DNA from: Deltaproteobacteria bacterium
GTDB lineage: Bacteria; Desulfobacterota; Binatia; Binatales; Binataceae
Assembly: GCA_003161515.1 (NCBI GenBank)
Contig: PMOH01000511.1
Location: forward strand, 1-5,217
DNA: 5,217 nucleotides
Reading direction: 5' to 3'
Shown in pieces: positions 1 to 3,927 of the stretch. The notes beneath the pieces are model-generated. The model was not told the origin of the DNA. It searched no databases and saw nothing but the letters and a program-made list of their open reading frames with translations. Position 1 is the stretch's first letter, and each line of letters opens with the position of its first letter. The position numbers were made by a program, and so were the translations under genes.

Positions 1-68
1 GCCCGGGCGTAATCAGAACGGAGACGGATCAGCAGTACACGTACGTCGTCATGCCGATGCGACTGTAG
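1..68 (+). CDS. 3' end of an unidentified gene (partial)
   Basis: Reading from base 3, the frame gives 21 sense codons ending in a TAG at 66-68; the peptide ends QQYTYVVMPMRL. Most of these codons end in G or C, as in the certain genes of this window, and the peptide has a plausible alternating hydrophobic tail. The other two forward frames look worse: one stops at once, and one is open to 148 but gives a low-quality Arg/His-rich sequence. The body of the gene lies left of the window, so no function is proposed. If real, it converges on the beta-propeller gene at 179-1513. The short length is the main reason for caution. Confidence 0.4.
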   Translation, partial: PGVIRTETDQQYTYVVMPMRL

Positions 69-106
69 TTTGTAGGGCTAGCCAGTCGAGAATCCACTTA
101 TTGAAT

Positions 107-128
107 GTGAAACCCGCGATGGTTTCAC
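107..128. other. Perfect 8-bp hairpin in convergent spacer
   Basis: GTGAAACC (107-114) and GGTTTCAC (121-128) form a perfect 8-bp stem around a 6-base loop. It lies past the end of the minus-strand beta-propeller gene and past the putative + strand gene tail, which is where a two-way terminator would sit. Neither strand has a clear T-run directly after the stem, so it may be an mRNA 3' stabiliser, a factor-dependent terminator or a protein-binding palindrome. Confidence 0.45.
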
Positions 129-138
129 GCTTCCTTCG

Positions 139-155
139 GCAGGGGTGACCCCTGC
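139..155. other. Perfect 17-base palindrome in convergent spacer
   Basis: GCAGGGG (139-145) and CCCCTGC (149-155) form a perfect 7-bp GC-rich stem with a 3-base loop. It is the second hairpin in this 110-base gene-free stretch and starts 10 bases after the first. In the minus direction it lies 24 bases past the stop codon of the beta-propeller gene. No T-run follows on either strand, so a classical intrinsic terminator is not demonstrated. A 3' mRNA structure or a dyad operator are the alternatives. Confidence 0.45.
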
Positions 156-178
156 ACCCAGTGATAAGAAGATGCGCC

Positions 179-1513
179 CTACTTCGCTGGCGAGAAGAAT
201 GCGAGGACTGCGTTTGCTACTGCGTGGGGGGTGCTGCCGTCGATGGGGACGATCCAAGCCGACGGCGCTGGCGCGATTCCGAGAGCCTTGTCCGGCGAGC
301 CTTCCAATTTTACGCCTGCGTAGATGAAGGCGGTTGAATCGGGCGACCAGATCGTGTGCGACACGGCCAACTGATCGAAGTACCGATACGCGGTTGATTC
401 GTCGGGGGTTGCGAGAAAATTGCTGAGCGCTTTTTCGGCGCCAGTCTTAACGTCCACCACGGACCAGGTGTAGTACGGCTTATCGGCGGGGACTGCGATG
501 AATGCGACGTGGCGCGAGTCGGGCGCGAAGAAAAATGCGGCGACGTCGTCCTTGGTCAGCCATTTCGAATTCGCGGTGGCGGTATCGACCAGCTTGATGC
601 CGTGATAGGTCGGGTCCTCCGGCGTGATCGCGGTCGAGTACGCGAGGTGCGCCGAGTCGGGCGCCCACACGAAGCTGTTCTCTCCCACCGGCAAACTCAC
701 GACTGAGCGCGGATGGCTGGCGTCGGCGTCGGCGACCACGATGTTCGATTCGGCGTGGTAGCTCGCGATGTAGGCGAGATGCTTGCCGTCGGGCGACCAT
801 GCGGGAGTCTTGAACGGCGTGCGTCCGTTCGACAGCACCTTGACTACGTTCTGAGTGGTGGGCGTCAGCGCCATCAGCGAGACCTGTTCGGTGCGCTCCG
901 AGTCGAGCGCGAGCGTGTGCAACGCGACCTCGCCGGGCGTGCCCCAATCGAAATACAGCGGCATCCCGGTGGTCACGATTCTGACCGGCGTCGATTCCTT
1001 GACCTCGGCGAGCACCAGGCTGAGTCCGTGCGGCTCGCCGAGCAAAAATGAAAGATGCTGTCCGTCGGGCGTCCAGACCATGTAGATGATCCGTTCGGAG
1101 CGGCTTTCGAAAATCAGCATCGCATTGCTGTGCGCGAGATCGTAAACCCACACCGCGAACGAATCCTCGGCTTGCTTATGGGTCTCGGATGAGTACGCGA
1201 TGCGGTGGCCATCGGGGGAGAAAGTAGGCCATCCGTAAACGGTGCCGCCGGCGGCAGGCCCGGCGTCAGGCGAATCGTCGGTAAGCGCGACCGGTGTGAT
1301 CGCATCGTCGCGGCGGACGTGAATCGCGGCTGCCTTGCACGTGATGCATTTTGGCGTCGCGCCCGTTGCGTCGCAGTAGTAGATGTTGGAGTCGGTGCCG
1401 ACGAAAGTGATCGAGCCGGCCGGCGGCGCGGCGTGCACAATCGATCCGAATGCGAACAGTAGAATTGCTGCCGCGGTGGTGAAAATTTGCAAGCATGCAC
1501 GGACGGAGCGCAT
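179..1513 (-). CDS. Secreted TolB/PD40-type beta-propeller protein
   Basis: A 444-residue protein built of WD40-like PD40 repeats, the family of TolB and related periplasmic propellers that usually mediate protein contacts or carry an enzyme domain. Six repeat signatures are visible: FSPDG at 98, WTPDG at 147, WSPDG at 239, WAPDS at 283, FAPDS at 329 and WSPDS at 389. A degenerate one (WGTPG) lies near 190 and a terminal FSP near 440. The spacing of 43-60 residues predicts a 7- or 8-bladed propeller filling the mature protein. Residues 1-29 look like a Sec signal: a basic start, a hydrophobic core (AAAILLFAFG) and a VHA-A cleavage site. The start was chosen to give a clean signal peptide; ATG at 1528 would add five residues and is equally possible. 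The frame stays open to 1699, but that would add a non-signal segment overlapping the divergent gene. No Shine-Dalgarno is strong at either start. There is no TolB N-terminal domain and no peptidase domain, so this is not true TolB. The exact function is unknown. Confidence 0.85.
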   Translation of the reverse strand: MRSVRACLQIFTTAAAILLFAFGSIVHAAPPAGSITFVGTDSNIYYCDATGATPKCITCKAAAIHVRRDDAITPVALTDDSPDAGPAAGGTVYGWPTFSPDGHRIAYSSETHKQAEDSFAVWVYDLAHSNAMLIFESRSERIIYMVWTPDGQHLSFLLGEPHGLSLVLAEVKESTPVRIVTTGMPLYFDWGTPGEVALHTLALDSERTEQVSLMALTPTTQNVVKVLSNGRTPFKTPAWSPDGKHLAYIASYHAESNIVVADADASHPRSVVSLPVGENSFVWAPDSAHLAYSTAITPEDPTYHGIKLVDTATANSKWLTKDDVAAFFFAPDSRHVAFIAVPADKPYYTWSVVDVKTGAEKALSNFLATPDESTAYRYFDQLAVSHTIWSPDSTAFIYAGVKLEGSPDKALGIAPAPSAWIVPIDGSTPHAVANAVLAFFSPAK

Positions 1514-1582
1514 GGCCGAAGAGAGCATCGCGCTTAGAATTGCGCCTGCCGGGGCATCAGCGCAAGAACGAATCACGACGTG

Positions 1583-1612
1583 TTGACATGGCATCGGGCA
1601 ATCGAGCAAAGT
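1583..1612 (+). promoter_or_regulatory. Candidate sigma70-type promoter, divergent region
   Basis: A perfect TTGACA lies at 1583-1588 in the 106-base spacer between the divergent propeller and small-protein genes. The best -10 at legal spacing is poor (CAAAGT, 1607-1612, 18-base spacer, 3 of 6 matches). If used, transcription would start about at the ATG at 1620, giving an almost leaderless mRNA. This fits the lack of a Shine-Dalgarno upstream of that ATG. No convincing promoter was seen for the opposite strand. Confidence 0.22.
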
Positions 1613-1619
1613 TGTCCGC

Positions 1620-2057
1620 ATGCGCTTAGTTGCAATTATTTTCTGCGCCGCGCTGTTCGTTGGGCTGCCGACAATTTCACACGCGCAGTACAACGACAAC
1701 GATCAACAGAACCCCAAGGAATATCACGACGAGGATTCGCAGCCGCTCGCGCTGTTCGCCGACATCCTCTATCCGCTTGGCTACGGCCTTGAATGGCTGG
1801 TCGCGCGCCCGGCGCATTGGCTCGCCAATGACAGTGATGCAGCGCCGGTTTTCAGGCCGGTCGGCGGCAGAGATACGACGCCACCGCCGCCAGTCCCGAT
1901 CATTCCCGACAACACGATGGACCAGGCGACGACCTCTACGACGCCGCAGGACTGGACGCCGACCCGGACTACCGTCACCACCACGACGACGACTATTAAG
2001 CAAGTCGCGCCGCCGGTGACATCGCCGCCGTCGAGCAGTCAGCCGGCACTTCACTGA
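1620..2057 (+). CDS. Small exported protein with Thr/Pro-rich tail
   Basis: A hypothetical protein of 145 residues. Residues 1-22 form a good Sec signal peptide (MRLVAIIFCAALFVGLPTIS then HA, cleaved before QYNDND). A polar Asn/Asp-rich stretch follows. Residues 42-80 are a compact aromatic/hydrophobic segment with motifs YPLGYGLEWL and ARPAHWL, which resembles short membrane-associated segments I recall in small exported proteobacterial proteins (Pro-Leu-Gly-Tyr, then Arg-Pro). Residues 86-145 are low-complexity Thr/Pro/Ser, including a near-continuous Thr run at 117-125, and are probably disordered at the envelope. The signal peptide, G/C-ending codons and clean divergence from the propeller gene support a real gene. 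No Shine-Dalgarno is evident. The hydrophobic segment suggests peripheral or inserted membrane contact, but I do not recognise a function. Confidence 0.65.
   Translation: MRLVAIIFCAALFVGLPTISHAQYNDNDQQNPKEYHDEDSQPLALFADILYPLGYGLEWLVARPAHWLANDSDAAPVFRPVGGRDTTPPPPVPIIPDNTMDQATTSTTPQDWTPTRTTVTTTTTTIKQVAPPVTSPPSSSQPALH
1969..1993 (+). repeat. ACC/ACG trinucleotide tract inside coding sequence
   Basis: A run of Thr codons, ACC then ACG, encodes the poly-Thr part of the small exported protein. Such a tract can change length in whole codons by slippage. The mixture of ACC, GTC and ACG interrupts the repeat, so it is only a modest microsatellite. Confidence 0.5.
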
Positions 2058-2128
2058 AATTTCGCCGCTCGCAGGAAGACCTCGCCAATCGACTCGATAC
2101 GGCGACGGATTCAGGGTTATCTTCGCCC

Positions 2129-2159
2129 TTGAATGTTGCGTATCTTTGAGTAATAGAAT
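2129..2159 (+). promoter_or_regulatory. Candidate promoter upstream of the Rieske gene
   Basis: TTGAAT (2129-2134, 4 of 6 matches to the -35 consensus) and TAGAAT (2154-2159, 5 of 6 matches to the -10) are separated by 19 bases, which is slightly long. The sequence around them is the most AT-rich part of the 182-base spacer between the small-protein gene and the Rieske gene. Transcription would start near 2166, about 75 bases before the Rieske ATG and upstream of the possible leader ORF. Confidence 0.35.
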
Positions 2160-2200
2160 TTTTGCTAATCAGATTCGTCCAATGAGATGAGGATGAGCTA

Positions 2201-2239
2201 ATGTACGCTCGTCACGATGTGGGAGGTTGCGTCACTTAG
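2201..2239 (+). other. Possible 12-codon leader ORF abutting the Rieske start
   Basis: ATG at 2201 opens a 12-residue frame (MYARHDVGGCVT) that ends in TAG at 2237-2239, immediately before the Rieske ATG at 2240. The two frames are in phase, so the junction reads stop then start. A good Shine-Dalgarno-like TGAGG (2188-2192) lies 8 bases before the leader ATG, better spaced than the GGGAGG serving the Rieske start. This arrangement would permit translational coupling. It could be chance: the ORF is very short and no conservation can be checked here. Confidence 0.25.
2221..2226 (+). promoter_or_regulatory. Shine-Dalgarno of the Rieske gene, long spacing
   Basis: GGGAGG is a strong ribosome-binding match, but it sits 13 bases before the ATG at 2240, longer than the usual 5-10. 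It supports the chosen start because an in-frame stop directly precedes that ATG and no earlier start is possible. The long spacing may leave room for coupling to the upstream mini-ORF. Confidence 0.6.
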
Positions 2240-2851
2240 ATGGCTGTTGCACTCAAGGAAAAGGCTCCGACAGATCCCGCCGAACTCAAAAAGTGGCGCG
2301 AGGACGAGCAGGCAAAAGAGCGCGCGAAACGCGATAAGGAAAAAGCTCAGATCGGCACGCTGTGGAGCCGTCGCGATTTTCTGGGCGTGCTCGGATGGTC
2401 GGGGTTCGGCGTCTTCTCGCTGATCGGACTGCTGGCCGCGGTGCGATCGGCGTTCCCGCGCGTGCTCTTTCTGCCGCCGTCGAAGTTCAAGGCCGGCTTC
2501 CCCGACGACTACGTAGTCGGCGAGGTCAGCGAAAAGTACAAACAGGATTTCCGGACCTGGATCATTCGGACCAAGGCGGGCTTCTACGCGATCTTCGCCA
2601 AATGCACTCATCTGGGATGCACGCCGCGATGGCTGAAGACCGAGCAGAAGTTCAAGTGTCCATGCCACGGCTCCGGCTATTACATCAGCGGGCTGAACTT
2701 CGAAGGACCGGCGCCGCGACCGATGGATCGATTCAAGATCTACGTCGGTGACGACGGGCAGCTGGTGGTCGATAAGTCGGTCGTGTACACGATGGAGCCC
2801 GGCGTCGATCCCAACGAGCAGCATCCCGAGAGCATCCTGAAGCTGGTCTGA
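2240..2851 (+). CDS. Rieske 2Fe-2S protein of a cytochrome bc/b6f-type complex
   Basis: This 203-residue protein would be the iron-sulfur subunit that takes an electron from quinol at the Qo site and passes it to a c-type cytochrome, anchored in the inner membrane with its cluster domain outside. Residues 1-42 are a charged Lys/Glu-rich cytoplasmic head. SRRDFLG (43-49) is a twin-arginine export motif, followed by a single membrane anchor (about 50-68). Cluster box I is CTHLGC (122-127) and box II is CPCHGSG (140-146). The predicted ligands are C122, H124, C140 and H143, with a C127-C142 disulfide. S145 and Y147, the residues that hydrogen-bond the cluster in high-potential Rieske proteins, are present. 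The proline loop is GPAPRPM (156-162). The 12-residue gap between the boxes matches the b6f/QcrA style rather than the mitochondrial one. No cytochrome b or c gene is adjacent, and a terminator follows. A Rieske oxygenase component is unlikely because of the Tat anchor. The family is very secure; the exact complex is not. Confidence 0.95.
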   Translation: MAVALKEKAPTDPAELKKWREDEQAKERAKRDKEKAQIGTLWSRRDFLGVLGWSGFGVFSLIGLLAAVRSAFPRVLFLPPSKFKAGFPDDYVVGEVSEKYKQDFRTWIIRTKAGFYAIFAKCTHLGCTPRWLKTEQKFKCPCHGSGYYISGLNFEGPAPRPMDRFKIYVGDDGQLVVDKSVVYTMEPGVDPNEQHPESILKLV

Positions 2852-2874
2852 TATATTTGAAAATGCGCGCAGCA

Positions 2875-2912
2875 GCGGACGTCGCTCGAAAATGAGCCGC
2901 GTCCGCTTTTTT
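2875..2912 (+). terminator. Intrinsic terminator after the Rieske gene
   Basis: GCGGACG (2875-2881) pairs perfectly with CGTCCGC (2900-2906). After a G-U pair and one mismatch, the stem continues with GCTC (2884-2887) against GAGC (2894-2897), closing a 6-base loop. Six T residues (2907-2912) follow directly. This is a textbook rho-independent terminator 23 bases after the Rieske stop codon. It also sits only 5 bases before the Shine-Dalgarno of the next gene. Confidence 0.85.
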
Positions 2913-2916
2913 CTTC

Positions 2917-2922
2917 GGAGGA
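2917..2922 (+). promoter_or_regulatory. Strong Shine-Dalgarno of the hydrolase gene
   Basis: GGAGGA lies 10 bases before the ATG at 2933, fixing that start. It directly follows the T-run of the upstream terminator. Confidence 0.8.
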
Positions 2923-2932
2923 AAATTTCGCG

Positions 2933-3736
2933 ATGCCAATAATCAAAGCCGGTAACATCAATATCAACTACGACACGTTCGGTGACGGCGAGCCGTTGCT
3001 GCTGATCATGGGATTCGGGATGTCGGGCGCCGGATGGCTCCCGTCGCTGCCGTTTTTCAGCGGCTTCAAGAGTATCTACTTTGACAATCGCGGGACCGGG
3101 CTCAGCGACAAGCCCGACGGGATCTACACGGTCGAGGCTATGGCCGACGACGCGAGCAATCTGCTCAAGGCGCTCGGAATCGCAAAAGCAAAAGTGTTCG
3201 GCGTGTCGATGGGCGGGATGATCGCGCAGGAGCTGACGCTCCGGCATCCGGAGCAGGTCACTAAGGCCGTGCTCGGATGCACGATGGCGGGCGGCACGAC
3301 GGCGAAGATGGCGTCGCCGGAAATCATCGAGAAATTGATGACTGCGCAAAAGATGATGCCGACCGACGCCGAGAAGGCCTTCGACATGCTGCTGCCGGTG
3401 CTCATGCCCGCGGACTTCGTCGCGCAGCATCCCGAGATCAAACAGATGATGGTCGCGGGAGCGAAGATGATGCCGCCGACGCCGCCGGAAACCGCGGACC
3501 GCGCGTTCGCGGGAATCCAGACTTTCAACGCGTACGACCGGCTGGGGCAAATCAAGTGCCCGGTGCTAATCGTACACGGCGACAAGGACGTGCTGGTGCT
3601 GCCGGAGAATGCGAACGTCATCAAGAGCAAAATCCCGCAAGCCGAGATGTACATAATTCCCGGCGCCGGCCACGCCTTCCAGGCCGCCGACCCAGTGGGG
3701 ATTCACCAGAAGATTGTGGGGTGGCTGAGGAACTAA
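2933..3736 (+). CDS. Alpha/beta-hydrolase fold protein
   Basis: A single-domain hydrolase of 267 residues, normal length for the fold, with no signal peptide, so cytoplasmic. The nucleophile elbow is GVSMGG (90-95) with S92. The likely acid is D219 in HGDKD, and the base is H247 in GAGHAF, giving a complete Ser-Asp-His triad. DNRGTGLSD (51-59) is the conserved loop after strand 4. The usual HG oxyanion motif is replaced by MGFG (26-29), as in the esterase and enol-lactonase-like branches that carry a (L/M)GxG loop. The cap region (about 125-200) is Met-rich, with KMMP occurring at 140-143 and 178-181. Relatives include 3-oxoadipate enol-lactonase, carboxylesterases and RdmC-like methylesterases. 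Substrate cannot be assigned. It is preceded by a terminator and its own Shine-Dalgarno, and followed by a convergent gene, so it is probably transcribed alone. Confidence 0.93.
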   Translation: MPIIKAGNININYDTFGDGEPLLLIMGFGMSGAGWLPSLPFFSGFKSIYFDNRGTGLSDKPDGIYTVEAMADDASNLLKALGIAKAKVFGVSMGGMIAQELTLRHPEQVTKAVLGCTMAGGTTAKMASPEIIEKLMTAQKMMPTDAEKAFDMLLPVLMPADFVAQHPEIKQMMVAGAKMMPPTPPETADRAFAGIQTFNAYDRLGQIKCPVLIVHGDKDVLVLPENANVIKSKIPQAEMYIIPGAGHAFQAADPVGIHQKIVGWLRN

Positions 3737-3789
3737 CCGCCTCTGAAGAGAGCGGTACTCACCTAAACGCCGGTCGCAAGAGCGTCCGT

Positions 3790-3873
3790 CGAGATTCTTC
3801 GCTACGGCGGCCTTCGCTCAGAATGACTATCTGCGTTTTTTGTCCGTCATCCTGAGCGCAGCGAAGGATCTCG
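3790..3873. repeat. Imperfect inverted repeat (REP/MITE-like palindrome)
   Basis: The left arm (3790-3827) and right arm (3846-3873) are inverted copies: 25 of 28 aligned bases agree, and one of the three differences is a G-U pair in RNA. The left arm carries a 10-base insertion (3804-3813) between its two 14-base halves. The loop of 18 bases (3828-3845) contains a T6 run. The core halves read GATTCTTCGCT and CTCAGAATGAC, a type of intergenic repeat I recall recurring in several GC-rich soil and environmental lineages. It sits between two convergent genes and could act as a two-way 3' end or terminator. There is no transposase here; target duplications are not evident. Confidence 0.75.
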
Positions 3874-3885
3874 CGCGAATGCGCG
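3872..3885. other. Short GC hairpin beside the inverted repeat
   Basis: CGCGC (3872-3876) and GCGCG (3881-3885) form a perfect 5-bp stem with a GAAT loop. It overlaps the last two bases of the inverted repeat and lies 43 bases past the stop codon of the acyl-CoA dehydrogenase in the minus direction. It may help form that gene's 3' end. No T-run follows. Confidence 0.3.
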
Positions 3886-3927
3886 TCTCGCTTTCTCACA
3901 AACGTCTAGAATCAAACAGAACGTTGC

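Noticed and set aside
480..1151. Second minus-strand frame within the propeller gene
   Set aside because: Arg/Ala-rich shadow frame; the real frame has repeated PD40 motifs throughout.
1514..1699. Longer N-terminus of the beta-propeller protein
   Set aside because: It would bury the signal peptide inside the protein and overlap the start of the divergent small-protein gene. The added residues look unlike coding sequence.
2101..2130. Weak stem-loop (GGCGA/TCGCC, or AGGG/CCCT) after the small-protein gene
   Set aside because: Stems of only 4-5 bp with large loops and no T-run; not better than chance in GC-rich DNA.
2198..3550. 450-residue open frame on the minus strand across the Rieske and hydrolase genes
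   Set aside because: It is antisense to two certain genes, is Arg/His-rich, contains no recognisable domain, and arises from G/C codon bias on the opposite strand.
3124..3654. Minus-strand frame opposite the hydrolase
   Set aside because: Ser/Ile-rich antisense shadow of a complete catalytic-triad hydrolase gene.
3277..3855. Plus-strand frame running from inside the hydrolase into the spacer
   Set aside because: Out of frame with the hydrolase, Arg/Asp-rich, no start signals, and it runs into the inverted repeat.
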